From: Microbulbifer sp. MI-G
GTDB lineage: Bacteria > Pseudomonadota > Gammaproteobacteria > Pseudomonadales > Cellvibrionaceae
Assembly: GCF_030440425.1 (NCBI RefSeq)
Contig: NZ_CP098023.1
Location: forward strand, 124,001 to 188,000
Length of the DNA: 64,000 bases
Direction of reading: 5' to 3'
In this document: positions 16,862 through 25,406 of the stretch, piece after piece
How positions within the stretch are numbered: position 1 is the stretch's first letter
Layout: each line of letters opens with the position of its first letter
The notes under the pieces: generated by a model
The model's input: the letters and a program-made list of their open reading frames with translations, nothing else
What the model was told of the DNA's origin: nothing
The model's database searches: none
Position numbers and translations under genes: made by a program

Positions 16862-18112
16862 TTAGGCGTGCGCACCTAGCAGGGGCGTATCCCGGCTGGG
16901 CATTGGCAATTGTGGCAGATCGTTGACAGCCTGCATCAACCCCTCCTCATACAGTTGTGCGGCTTTGTCTTTTTCTCCCAGTGCCTGGAGCAGGCGTGCC
17001 AGTTCCGCGGAGGTAACCGGGTCCTGGCGCAGCAGCAGACTCTTCTCAAAATACTGCTGGGCCCTGCCCCACAATTCGTTGCGCAGGCTCAAACGGCCGA
17101 GGCAAGTCAGCAGGTCAGCGCTTTCGCCATACTCCTTGAGCCAGCCTTCGGCGCTGGAAAGCTGTGCAGCGGGATTGACCCCTGTCAGGCGGCCGTACAG
17201 GTCGCCCAGCTCTGCACTCCATTCCCGGTTAAGCAGCCAGCGCAAATGTTTCTCCGCTTCGGTGTCCTCACCAACCTGATGAAGTAGTGTCGCGTAGCGG
17301 CTGCGCAATGACATATTGCGTTGCCAGCGTCCGTTCAGACTGTGCCAGATACGCTGTAGCCTGTCTCTGTCGTTGCGATTGGCTGCCTCGTCCAGCTGGT
17401 GTTGATAGATCTGCAATTCCAGCTGCTGTAACTCGTCATCGCTCATACCGGCGTGCTTTTCCAGCTCCGGCAGGAGCTCGCGCAGGCTGCTCCAGTCCCT
17501 CAGCAGGTAGTACGCTTGTCTGAGAAGCTGTAACAGAGCCGGGTGTTTGGGTTCCAGTTGCTTGGCGCGCTTCAGACTGGCGATGCACTGTTCATAGTGC
17601 TTGTCCTGCAGTTGCATACGCGCTTGGTTTAGGGCCACGGCGAGATGGGTTTCTTCACCGCAGGCCTCAGCTTTCGCCAAAAGCTCATTGGCCTCTTCGC
17701 GAAAGCCCAGTTCAAAAGCACTGCGTGCGGCTGCCAGGTAATTGATCAGCGGAGCTTCTGAGCGTGGGGCACTTTTCAACAGTTGACGCCGAGCGCGAGA
17801 CCAGTTGCCCTCCATAAATTCCACCAGTCCGTTGGTGAGGCGCCGGCGTGCCACGCGCTGGCGGCCAAAGCGCAGGCGGTCAACACTGCCCCTGATCGCG
17901 CGAATCAGGCTGAGTATCAGCCAGACCGCCAGGAACAGGGTGAACAGTATTGTCAGCAATGCAACGAAGGCAAACCAGAGGTTCATTTCGTAGCCCTTAT
18001 TGAGCTCGCCGCCAAACCCAATGACCAGGAAGCCTGGGTAATTGTTACTGACCTGTGGAAACAGGGCGCCCAGTAGCAGCAGTACCAGGGCTGCAAAAAG
18101 AATTTTCCTCAC
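16862..18112 (-). CDS. hemY: HemY, TPR-containing inner-membrane protein
   Basis: This 416-residue protein is the enterobacterial-type HemY encoded at the end of hemCDXY, not the protoporphyrinogen oxidase of Gram-positives. Two N-terminal membrane helices are visible (about 4-20 and 44-68: LLLLGALFPQV and FVALLTILFTLFLAVWLILS). TPR-like helical repeats fill the rest (for example CIASLKRAKQLEPKHPALLQ and DPVTSAELARLLQALGEKDK). Its role in haem synthesis is suggested by gene position and remains poorly defined. It overlaps the hemX stop by 4 bases, so the two are probably coupled. Confidence 0.9.
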   Translation of the reverse strand: MRKILFAALVLLLLGALFPQVSNNYPGFLVIGFGGELNKGYEMNLWFAFVALLTILFTLFLAVWLILSLIRAIRGSVDRLRFGRQRVARRRLTNGLVEFMEGNWSRARRQLLKSAPRSEAPLINYLAAARSAFELGFREEANELLAKAEACGEETHLAVALNQARMQLQDKHYEQCIASLKRAKQLEPKHPALLQLLRQAYYLLRDWSSLRELLPELEKHAGMSDDELQQLELQIYQHQLDEAANRNDRDRLQRIWHSLNGRWQRNMSLRSRYATLLHQVGEDTEAEKHLRWLLNREWSAELGDLYGRLTGVNPAAQLSSAEGWLKEYGESADLLTCLGRLSLRNELWGRAQQYFEKSLLLRQDPVTSAELARLLQALGEKDKAAQLYEEGLMQAVNDLPQLPMPSRDTPLLGAHA

Positions 18113-19467
18113 TGGGTACCCTCTCCCTGCGTATTGTCACTTTGGTCTGAGGTTGTGTGCAGTTGCTCAATGTAATTGTTCAGTGCCACCTGTGAGGCAT
18201 TCAGGTTGGGCATCTGCGCCTGGATGCGCTCTTCGCTGAGTTCGGCCAGTTGCTGGGCGAGGGCGTCGCGGTGCGGGTTGGGCGTGCCATAGGTGAGCAG
18301 TAGTTCACGGGCACTGTTCAGGGCATCCTTGTATACCGTGGTATCGCCGCGCAGCAGTGCCAGTTGGGCCTGCTCCATATCCAGGCGCAGGGTTTGGCGG
18401 AAACGCACCTCGCTTTGTGGAGAGAGCATGACTGGGTTGATATCGCCATCAATGGGACGCACTGAATCTCGCAGGAAGCGGATAAATTTCTGCCAGCCCC
18501 GCTGCCAGGAGGGTTGGGTTACCCCTTCGGGTTGTGGCTCCTCCTCCTGCCCCTCCGGCTGGGGGTGGGTCATGTCAAACTCCGGCTGGATTCGGGCGCG
18601 GATCAGCGCGCCTTCCAAAGCGCGCAGACGCAGGAAGAGCCCCTCGCGGTCGATATCTTGCACCAGCTTGAGCGCGGTAATATCTTGGGCCAGCTGCTGG
18701 CGCACACCATACAGATCCGGCAGGTCCACTTCTCGCAGGATACTGTCCACTTCCTCCACCAGTCCCAGAGCGGCACGGCTGTCATCCTCAAGTATCAGGC
18801 GTTGATTGGCCATGCGCAGCAGATAACTGGCTTCAGCCAGCTGCCAATCCTTTCGGGTCACATTGCCCAACTCGCTCAAGCGGTTGCCCTGGGCAGTGAT
18901 ACTGCGCTGCAAACCGGCCAGCTGTTGTTGCAGTTCTTCGATAGTACGGGCCTGTGACTCTATCTGGCTGCTCAGGTCGGCATCCGCCTGTTGAGGCTGG
19001 CTGGCTTGCTGGTCCGGGGTCGGGGCTGCCAGTTGTGAGGATGGCGGGGGCGATTGTGCACCATCCGGCTCGGGTCCCCCCCCGGGCTCTGCTTGCGGTG
19101 GCTGTTCGATCGGGGCTGCGGGCGCACGGGTGGCGTCTGCCGGCTGCCGGGTATTTGCGGCACTCTGGGTTGGTCCAGCCTGGTTGGCGGGCGGGAGATG
19201 CTGATGGCCGCTGATGTGAATGCGCAGCTGCGGCCAACTGAACCAGGCAAAGGCAATCAGGGCAATCAGCAGCAGAAAGAACACCAGCCACCACCAGTAA
19301 CCGCTCCCTTTTCCGGCCCTGCTGGCGGGGTCTGGTAACTTCTTGCCAGCGGGGTTTTCCTGTGCCGATCTGGTGGAGTTGCTTTTGTGCTCTGCCCTGT
19401 CGGCACACTCACCGGCGGGCGCGGTGTTTTTTGCAGGGGGGCTGTTCTTGGTCTTTTTGTCGGTCAT
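18109..19467 (-). CDS. hemX: HemX, uroporphyrinogen-III C-methyltransferase-like membrane protein
   Basis: The 452-residue product starts with a cytoplasmic low-complexity stretch rich in Lys/Ala/Pro (about 1-55), has one membrane helix (about 57-80, WWWLVFFLLLIALIAFAWFS), then a Pro/Gln/Ala-rich periplasmic linker (about 90-165). A coiled-coil segment (EELQQQLAGLQRSIT) and the conserved HemX domain follow (WQLAEASYLLRMANQRLILE near 208-227). Despite the family name, the SAM-methyltransferase motifs are absent, as usual for HemX. It lies between hemD and hemY in the hem operon, 119 bases after hemD. Confidence 0.92.
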   Translation of the reverse strand: MTDKKTKNSPPAKNTAPAGECADRAEHKSNSTRSAQENPAGKKLPDPASRAGKGSGYWWWLVFFLLLIALIAFAWFSWPQLRIHISGHQHLPPANQAGPTQSAANTRQPADATRAPAAPIEQPPQAEPGGGPEPDGAQSPPPSSQLAAPTPDQQASQPQQADADLSSQIESQARTIEELQQQLAGLQRSITAQGNRLSELGNVTRKDWQLAEASYLLRMANQRLILEDDSRAALGLVEEVDSILREVDLPDLYGVRQQLAQDITALKLVQDIDREGLFLRLRALEGALIRARIQPEFDMTHPQPEGQEEEPQPEGVTQPSWQRGWQKFIRFLRDSVRPIDGDINPVMLSPQSEVRFRQTLRLDMEQAQLALLRGDTTVYKDALNSARELLLTYGTPNPHRDALAQQLAELSEERIQAQMPNLNASQVALNNYIEQLHTTSDQSDNTQGEGTQ

Positions 19468-19511
19468 GGCATAACAGCGCAGATGGAAATTGTCGTCAAA
19501 TTATAGCGAGT

Positions 19512-19541
19512 GGCGCCAACCTTTATAGGAAGGGTGGCGCC
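19512..19541. other. Long stem-loop between hemD and hemX
   Basis: GGCGCCA-A-CCTT, loop TATAGG, AAGG-G-TGGCGCC makes an 11-bp stem with one A/G mismatch. It lies in the hemD-hemX spacer. In the transcribed (minus) direction it is not followed by a T-run; a TATAAT (19505 down to 19500) lies just after it, 33 bases before the hemX ATG. It could be an mRNA stability element or part of an internal hemX promoter. Confidence 0.45.
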
Positions 19542-19586
19542 CTTTTAAGACTTTCATCCCAATACGGCGGAGAATTCGATAGCAAT

Positions 19587-20357
19587 TCAATCCAGAGCGC
19601 TGCGCAGTGCGGCCAGCATGGCCTTGTCACTGGCATTCTGAGCACTGTGGGGGTGCTTGAAACCCAGTGCGCGTGCCTGTTTGGCGACCCGCGCACTGGG
19701 GCAGACTAGCGCAGCGTGTCGCAATTGCCCTCGCGCGGATTGCACAATACAGTGTGCCAAGTTTGCCAGGGATTCACCACTGTGCACACTGATGGCATCC
19801 GGGGTTGCCGGATACTTTGCCAGTGCATCCGGGGCGCAGGGGGGCAGCGTGCGCCGGTATAGTGCGCAATAGGTCACCCGGGCGCCGCGGGCGCGAAGGG
19901 TATTGCCAATCAGGCTGCGCCCACCAATTCCGCAGAAGATCAGGATACGGTGACCGGTCACCTGTTGCAGGGATGGCAGGGTGAGCAGGTCTTCGGATGT
20001 CATGTGCCCTCTGTTTTGCTCGCAGGGAATACCACGCGCCTGTAGCGCTTTTGCCGTTGCGCTGCCAATCGCGTAATAGTGCGGCCCCTGGGGTAATTGC
20101 GGCCAGTAGTCCTCCAGCCAATCCACACCGTGATGGACGGCATTCTGGGATACAAAGATCGCTTCTTGCACCTGATCAAAACTGAGAATGCGGCTTTTGA
20201 TGGCTTGCAGTGCACTGGCCTCCCGGAGAGGTTTGATGGCCAGCATGGGGATATTGTCGACCTGCGCGCCAGCTGCCTGCAGTTGTGCACACCAGTTGGC
20301 GGACTGGTGAGTTGGGCGTGTTGTGAGTATGCGCTTGCCGTACAGTGAACCTGGCAT
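19587..20357 (-). CDS. hemD: Uroporphyrinogen-III synthase
   Basis: HemD closes hydroxymethylbilane, with ring D inversion, to uroporphyrinogen III. The protein has 256 residues from an ATG at 20357, 13 bases after the hemC stop; the open frame extends further upstream into hemC but with no family resemblance. Weakly conserved HemD features are present: KRILTTRPTHQSANW at the N-terminus, FVSQNAVHHGVDWL near 87-100, YYAIGSATAKAL, and ISVHSGESLANL near 195-206. HemD is poorly conserved, so the call leans on position directly after hemC. Confidence 0.93.
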   Translation of the reverse strand: MPGSLYGKRILTTRPTHQSANWCAQLQAAGAQVDNIPMLAIKPLREASALQAIKSRILSFDQVQEAIFVSQNAVHHGVDWLEDYWPQLPQGPHYYAIGSATAKALQARGIPCEQNRGHMTSEDLLTLPSLQQVTGHRILIFCGIGGRSLIGNTLRARGARVTYCALYRRTLPPCAPDALAKYPATPDAISVHSGESLANLAHCIVQSARGQLRHAALVCPSARVAKQARALGFKHPHSAQNASDKAMLAALRSALD

Positions 20358-20370
20358 GTCGTTATCAATC

Positions 20371-21288
20371 TCAGAGGGCCGCGAGTATTTTGTCGGCGCC
20401 GTCGGCCAACAGCTGCTTCGCCAATTGTGTGCCGAGCATCTCTCCATTGATGGCAGCACCGCAGCACTCTGCCCGTATCAGCGTAGAACCGTCCGGGCTG
20501 CCCACCAGGCCGCGCAGCCAAAGAATTTCATTCTGCAACTCGGCGTAGCATCCGATGGGTACTTGACAGCCGCCGTTGAGGTGTTTGACCAGTGCGCGCT
20601 CGGCACTGAGGCGCGCGGCGGTTTTGGCACAGTGCAGAGGCTGCAGCAGGGCTTCCAGGGCTTTGTCACGGCGGGATTCAATGCCCACTGCGCCCTGGCC
20701 GCCTGCGGGTAACAGTGTATCGGTGGGCAGGTAGCTGCGGATGCGCTCACGCATGCCCAAACGCAGCAGGCCGGCCGCCGCAAGAATAATGGCGTGGTAA
20801 TCCCCTGCATCGAGCTTTCCCAGTCGAGTATTGACGTTGCCGCGCAGGAATTGGATCCGCAGGTCCGGACGGCGCGCCAGTAGCTGGCACTGTCGTCGCA
20901 AGCTTGAGGTACCCACTACGGCGCCCTCGGGTAGCTCTTCGAGGCTGGTGTAGCGGTTGCTGACAAAGACATCGCGGGGATCTTCACGGGCGCAGATCAC
21001 AGGCAGGTGCAATCCTGCGGGAAATTCCATCGGGACATCCTTCATGGAATGTACGGCGATGTCCGCGCGACCCGCCAGCATGGCCACCTCCAGTTCTTTC
21101 ACGAAAAGCCCCTTGCCCCCAACCTTGGCCAGAGGAATATCCAGAACCTGATCGCCACGACTGGTGAGGGGCAAGAGTTCAATCTGTAGGCCCGGGTGCT
21201 CCCCTTGCAGGCGGTCTTTTACGTAATTGGCCTGCCAGAGTGCCAGGGCGCTCTTACGCGTGGCGATGCGGATACGGGAAATGGGCAT
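20371..21288 (-). CDS. hemC: Porphobilinogen deaminase (hydroxymethylbilane synthase)
   Basis: HemC polymerises four porphobilinogens into hydroxymethylbilane. The 305-residue protein has [14 protein letters not shown] at the N-terminus, [50 protein letters not shown] and the dipyrromethane cofactor site [15 protein letters not shown] (Cys near 240). It starts the hem part of a longer co-directional series and lies 81 bases after ruvX. Confidence 0.97.
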   Translation of the reverse strand: MPISRIRIATRKSALALWQANYVKDRLQGEHPGLQIELLPLTSRGDQVLDIPLAKVGGKGLFVKELEVAMLAGRADIAVHSMKDVPMEFPAGLHLPVICAREDPRDVFVSNRYTSLEELPEGAVVGTSSLRRQCQLLARRPDLRIQFLRGNVNTRLGKLDAGDYHAIILAAAGLLRLGMRERIRSYLPTDTLLPAGGQGAVGIESRRDKALEALLQPLHCAKTAARLSAERALVKHLNGGCQVPIGCYAELQNEILWLRGLVGSPDGSTLIRAECCGAAINGEMLGTQLAKQLLADGADKILAAL

Positions 21289-21369
21289 TCTGTTCGATCA
21301 TTTGTTTGAGTGGTGGGGCAATTCTACCAAATGGAGGGATATCGTGGCTTTTATAGGCAAAGGGAAATA

Positions 21370-21801
21370 TCAGTTTGGAAACTGCTGTGCGCGCAGCCAG
21401 TCTTCCAGAATAATGCGCGCGGCGATTGAGTCCACCGGATCCCTGGCGTAATTGCCGCGGTGACCGCGCCCATGGGCCTCTTCCTTTGCGGTGCGGGTAC
21501 TGAGGCGCTCGTCGATAAAGGCCACCGGCAGCCCGGTGCGCCCGTGCAGGCGTTGGCCGAATTTGCGTGCGCGGGCACTCAGTACACTCTCGCTGCCATC
21601 CATATTCAGGGGCAGACCCACCAGCAGGTAGTGGGGTTGCCACTCTGCAATAAGACGCTGCACGCTTTCCCAATCCGGTTTGCCGTCCCTTGCCGGCAGG
21701 GGGGGCAGTTCCCTGGCGCTTGCGGTTAGGCTCTGGCCAAACGCGAGGCCGATGGAGCAGGTACCGAAGTCGAAGGCCAGGGCTGTAATGGGTTTACTCA
21801 T
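21370..21801 (-). CDS. ruvX: Holliday junction resolvase-like nuclease RuvX/YqgF
   Basis: The 143-residue protein has the RNase H-like fold of the RuvX/YqgF family. ALAFDFGTCSIGLAFGQ carries the first catalytic Asp, YLLVGLPLNMDGSES the middle motif, and FIDERLSTRTA plus DSIAARIILEDWL the last acidic residues. Family members act in 16S rRNA 5' maturation and possibly in recombination. It follows yqgE by 32 bases, a very conserved pairing. Confidence 0.94.
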   Translation of the reverse strand: MSKPITALAFDFGTCSIGLAFGQSLTASARELPPLPARDGKPDWESVQRLIAEWQPHYLLVGLPLNMDGSESVLSARARKFGQRLHGRTGLPVAFIDERLSTRTAKEEAHGRGHRGNYARDPVDSIAARIILEDWLRAQQFPN

Positions 21802-21833
21802 GGGGCGGATATTTTTGGGTTGGTGTGCGCTGG

Positions 21834-22418
21834 CTAAGCGTGACCGGTCTGTGAGCCGAGACCGGACAGATTGATACCATGGCGCGCGGCAGCATTCTGC
21901 CAGCGTTTCTCAATTGGCGTGGCGAACAGGATCTCCGGTTCTGCCGGCAGCGTCAGCCAGGCGTTGTCAACCAGTTCCTGTTCCAGTTGCCCGGGTTCCC
22001 AACCTGCGTAGCCAAGCGCGAGCAGTACGTCATCGGGGCCGTGCCCGCCGGCGAGGGATTCGAGAATATCCTTGGAGGCGGTGAGGCTGATTTCCGCATT
22101 GATCTCAGTTGTTGAGTCAAACTGAATACCCGCCCCGTGCAGGACAAAGCCCTGTTCCGGGGAGATGGGGCCGCCCAGCAGCACCGCCTCACCACCGCGC
22201 TGGCTGGAGTCTTGCAAGGACAACTGTTCGAATACCTCTTTCCAGTGGACCTTGCTGGGGGCATTAACCACGATACCCATGGCCCCCTCATTACTGTGTT
22301 CCACAAGCAGCGCTACGGTCTGCTTGAAGCGGGGATCCTCCATGCCGGGCATGGCCAGCAGGAACTGGCCGCGCAGGCTGCCGTGGGTCAAGTCACTGTC
22401 GATGTTCGATCTGGGCAT
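21834..22418 (-). CDS. yqgE: YqgE/AlgH family protein
   Basis: The 194-residue protein shows the DUF179 signatures: GQFLLAMPGMEDPRFKQTV near the N-terminus, EGAMGIVVNAPS, VLLGGPISPEQGFVLH near the middle, and LALGYAGWEPGQLEQEL. The biochemical role is not established; in Pseudomonas the homologue AlgH affects alginate. It lies between tonB and ruvX in the gshB-tonB-yqgE-ruvX order also known from Pseudomonas. Confidence 0.95.
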   Translation of the reverse strand: MPRSNIDSDLTHGSLRGQFLLAMPGMEDPRFKQTVALLVEHSNEGAMGIVVNAPSKVHWKEVFEQLSLQDSSQRGGEAVLLGGPISPEQGFVLHGAGIQFDSTTEINAEISLTASKDILESLAGGHGPDDVLLALGYAGWEPGQLEQELVDNAWLTLPAEPEILFATPIEKRWQNAAARHGINLSGLGSQTGHA

Positions 22419-22453
22419 AGCGTGATTTTAGGTCGGCTAAGTGAAAGGCAAGT

Positions 22454-23362
22454 TTAGCCCCGCTTGGGCGGGTCACTTGCAGAGGTGGAAAATCCGGTCA
22501 TCTCAAAACGCCAGGTACGTATAATTTCCAGTCTGTCGACCTCCTTGCGGATCTGCGCTGGAAAGGGCGCAAAGGGTGCCGCGAGGTGCATGATCTGTTG
22601 GGCCGCATCATCGAGAATGCGCTCGCCGGAAGATTCTAGTATGACCACTTCCTCCACTGCGCCGCTGGGCAGCAGGCGCACCATCATTCGCAGGCTGCCG
22701 GTAATCTGTTGCTGCAGAGCTTCCTCGGGAAAGTTGTCGCTGCCCACGGCCTCCACCTTCTGTCGCCATTCGTGCAGATAAGCCGCGTCTGCAGAGGCTT
22801 TGGTCGCCACTGAGGTGAGGCGCCTCACCCTTGGTCGCTGGGCAATGGTTTGCCGGATTTTATCCAGGCGCGCCTGCAGGCTGGTAATTTTCGGATTGGT
22901 TCGGTCCAGGTCACTGGGGGCATCGCCGCGCTTTTCTTCAGAGCGCTTGTCCTCTGCGGGCAGCTCTGGCGCCTGTAGCGGGCTGTTGCCAATGGTGGTG
23001 ACCAACTGGCGCCGCTGGTCTGCCGGGCGCTTTGTCTGTTGCTGCGGCAGTGGATTTACATCGTGAATCTGTGTATCGGCAAACTCCGCGCGGCGGTTGC
23101 TGGACAGCTCTTTGGGAGTATCGGCGATGCCGCTGGCCTGCTGGTTGTGCTGGGCCAGGTAGTCAGCATCCACCGGTGTTTGTGCCGAGCGGTGCTGGGC
23201 CAGGGTTACCTCCAGCGTGGGGGATGACTGCCAGCCCTCGGGTGCGGTAAAAGCCACACCGAAAATAACCAGGGCGTGGATAGCGCCGGCGAGAAACAGG
23301 GAGAATACAAAGCGCTCGCGCTGGGTAGCGTCAAATGGTGCCGTATTGGCGGTGGAGTTCAT
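22454..23362 (-). CDS. tonB3: TonB-like energy transducer (TonB3 type)
   Basis: The 302-residue protein has a cytoplasmic N-terminus, one membrane helix (about 19-40, FVFSLFLAGAIHALVIFGVA), a long polar spacer, a short basic coiled segment, and a C-terminal TonB domain (about 190-295) with YLHEWRQKVEAVGSDNFPEE and PFAPFPAQIRKEVDRLEIIR. The spacer is Gln/Glu-rich, not the Pro-Lys/Pro-Glu repeat of classic TonB. In Pseudomonas aeruginosa the TonB at this locus (between yqgE and gshB, beside pilG) is needed for twitching motility; a similar role is inferred here. It could also serve the receptor at 1647-3761. Confidence 0.88.
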   Translation of the reverse strand: MNSTANTAPFDATQRERFVFSLFLAGAIHALVIFGVAFTAPEGWQSSPTLEVTLAQHRSAQTPVDADYLAQHNQQASGIADTPKELSSNRRAEFADTQIHDVNPLPQQQTKRPADQRRQLVTTIGNSPLQAPELPAEDKRSEEKRGDAPSDLDRTNPKITSLQARLDKIRQTIAQRPRVRRLTSVATKASADAAYLHEWRQKVEAVGSDNFPEEALQQQITGSLRMMVRLLPSGAVEEVVILESSGERILDDAAQQIMHLAAPFAPFPAQIRKEVDRLEIIRTWRFEMTGFSTSASDPPKRG

Positions 23363-23462
23363 CTTGTGCGGTCTTTACTATCTGTTGCGCCAAGCCCTTT
23401 AACCGGTAGTCTGTGGCCCACTGATCGGCAAGCGACCAGGGTTGCATTCGAAGCGCCCCAGT

Positions 23463-24419
23463 TTACCCTGTTTGTGCCAAGCGAAGTGTGATCGCGTGCA
23501 TTAGTCGCATGCCGATCTTGGTGTCATAGGCTGCATCGATTTCGCGCACACAGGTTGGGCTGGTGACATTGATTTCGGTGAGGTAATCCCCGATGACGTC
23601 CAGACCGACAAACAGCAGTCCTCTCTCTTTCAGCGTGGGTGCGACCTGCTCGACAATCCACCGATCGCGATCATTTAGTGGGCGCGCTTCACCGCGTCCA
23701 CCTGCGGCCAGATTGCCACGGGTTTCTCCGCCTACAGGAATGCGTGCAAGACAATAGGGAACCGCCTGTCCATCAATGACCAGAATACGTTTGTCGCCAT
23801 CCTTGATTTCTGGGATATAGCGCTGCGCCATAATTTGCCGGCGACCGTGTCCGGTGAGCATCTCCAGTATTGCCCCGAGATTGGCACCGTCGGGTTTGCA
23901 ATGAAAAACTCCCGCGCCTCCCATACCGTCCAGGGGTTTGAAGATAACGTCCCTGTGTGTCTGGTGAAACATCCGCAACTTGGGCATATCCCGGCTTACC
24001 AGTACTGGCGGGGAGCACTGTGGGAAACTGGTTGCGAAAATTTTTTCGTTGCAGTCGCGCAGGGACTGGGGCTTGTTGACGACCAGTGTGCCCTCGCGCT
24101 CTGCCGCTTCGAGGATGTAAGTGGAATAGATATATTCGTTATCAAAAGGGGGGTCGACACGCATCAAGAAGGTGTCCAACTCCCCTAGAAGTACCTCCCT
24201 GGGCTCGTCCAGGGCAAACCAGCGCTCGGTGTCATCAAAAACCCGCAGTGGCCGTCCGCTGCCGGTGGCGCGACCATTATCCAGGTACAGATCGGTCTGT
24301 TCGAAATAAAACAGCTGGAAACCACTGTCTTGTGCGGCCTGTAACAGTGCAAGTGTTGTATCTTTTTTAACATTGATCTGGGCGATGGGGTCCATCACTA
24401 CACCGAGGGAGTAATTCAT
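23463..24419 (-). CDS. gshB: Glutathione synthetase
   Basis: GshB ligates gamma-glutamylcysteine and glycine with ATP. The 318-residue ATP-grasp enzyme shows VMDPIAQINVKKDTTLALL at the N-terminus, FLMRVDPPFDNEYIYSTYI near 87-105, the ATP-binding FKPLDGMGGAGVFH near 161-174, GDKRILVIDGQAVPYCLARI, and GLDVIGDYLTEINVTSPTC near the C-terminus. It begins the minus-strand run into tonB, yqgE, ruvX and hemC and is divergent from pilG. Confidence 0.97.
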   Translation of the reverse strand: MNYSLGVVMDPIAQINVKKDTTLALLQAAQDSGFQLFYFEQTDLYLDNGRATGSGRPLRVFDDTERWFALDEPREVLLGELDTFLMRVDPPFDNEYIYSTYILEAAEREGTLVVNKPQSLRDCNEKIFATSFPQCSPPVLVSRDMPKLRMFHQTHRDVIFKPLDGMGGAGVFHCKPDGANLGAILEMLTGHGRRQIMAQRYIPEIKDGDKRILVIDGQAVPYCLARIPVGGETRGNLAAGGRGEARPLNDRDRWIVEQVAPTLKERGLLFVGLDVIGDYLTEINVTSPTCVREIDAAYDTKIGMRLMHAITLRLAQTG

Positions 24420-24436
24420 AGGGGTTTCCGTTTCTG

Positions 24437-24456
24437 GCGGGATAGCGCTACCCCGC
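24437..24456. promoter_or_regulatory. 20-bp imperfect palindrome upstream of gshB
   Basis: GCGGG-A-TAGC and GCTA-C-CCCGC pair over 9 of 10 positions with no loop, giving an operator-like dyad. It ends 18 bases before the gshB ATG, a place where a repressor or an RNA hairpin would act. No specific regulator is recognised. Confidence 0.4.
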
Positions 24457-24558
24457 GCTGTGGTGGTTGTGGCTCAGTGTAGGCTGCCGCTTCCGACTTT
24501 GTAGGGTGGATACGGTAAAAGCAGCTTCACCAGGGTGCAACTTTAACACGCTGTACTG

Positions 24559-24590
24559 GGTTCAAGACCAAAGTGGTGATAATTTGAACC
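24559..24590. other. Nested inverted repeat in the gshB/pilG spacer
   Basis: An outer 7-bp stem GGTTCAA/TTGAACC encloses a small ACCA-AAG-TGGT hairpin. It lies about 177 bases upstream of pilG. It could be a cruciform operator or part of the pilG leader. Confidence 0.35.
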
Positions 24591-24766
24591 GCATCGCCAG
24601 GGGTTTGTCGAGTCTGGTAGATTAACCTGGGGTTCTGTGATAAAAGTTCCTCCAGTGTGCGATTTTGGCTAGGCGAGACACCCAGACCCCCTATGTGGTT
24701 CACCGAGGGTGCAAGAATACGTTTTCGCGTGCCCGGCAATAAGTAAACAGGGGAGTCAAAAAAACT

Positions 24767-25162
24767 ATGGAGCTTAACTGGGAAAGTCTGACTGTTATGG
24801 TGATCGACGACAGTAAGACAATTCGTCGCACTGCCGAAACACTGCTGCAGAAGGCGGGTTGTACGGTCGTTACCGCAACGGATGGCTTTGATGCGCTGGC
24901 GAAAATCGCGGACTCTCGCCCGGATGTTATTTTCGTCGATATCATGATGCCGCGCCTAGATGGTTATCAAACCTGTGCCCTGATTAAAAATAACAGTGAA
25001 TTTCGCTCTACTCCTGTCGTTATGTTGTCGAGTAAGGATGGTTTGTTCGATAAGGCAAAGGGGCGTGTTGTCGGATGCGATCAATATTTAACCAAACCGT
25101 TTAGTAAAAGTGAATTGTTGGGTGCGATCTCAGCCCATGCCAAGCCACATCACGCAGCCTGA
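24767..25162 (+). CDS. pilG: Twitching motility response regulator PilG
   Basis: PilG is a stand-alone receiver, a CheY-like output of the Pil-Chp system phosphorylated by ChpA, linked to pilus extension and cAMP control. The 131-residue protein has the acidic pocket VMVIDDSKTIRRTAE, the phospho-acceptor Asp58 in VIFVDIMMPRLDGYQTC, a Ser in VMLSSKDG and the Lys in YLTKPFSKSE. No output domain is present. It is the first gene of the cluster and lies divergent from gshB. Confidence 0.96.
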   Translation: MELNWESLTVMVIDDSKTIRRTAETLLQKAGCTVVTATDGFDALAKIADSRPDVIFVDIMMPRLDGYQTCALIKNNSEFRSTPVVMLSSKDGLFDKAKGRVVGCDQYLTKPFSKSELLGAISAHAKPHHAA

Positions 25163-25406
25163 GCGTTGTCGCTAACAAAGAAAGTGAGTGGCCGGTACCA
25201 GGTGGTGCTCTGAAAAACAGACAGAGGCTGGTTCGGAATTGCGTACATATTCCCTTGTTTATGGGGACCTGGGAAATGTGTTGGCCGGGAAGCAGCTGAT
25301 AGCCAGTGCAAACTTGGGCATGCTAACAAGAAAGTAACAAGCAAACCGTCAAACGCGGTCGTTCAGCTGCCGATGAGCCGATTATAAGATGTCATGGGGA
25401 ATAATG

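Larger units (their letters stand above)
24420..24766. other. Divergent gshB/pilG regulatory spacer
   Basis: This 347-base spacer holds no gene I can support. It must contain the promoters of gshB (minus) and pilG (plus), but I find no clear -35/-10 pair. It holds two inverted repeats, at 24437-24456 and 24559-24590, listed separately. The pilG ribosome site is AGGGGAG, about 10 bases before the ATG. Confidence 0.6.
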
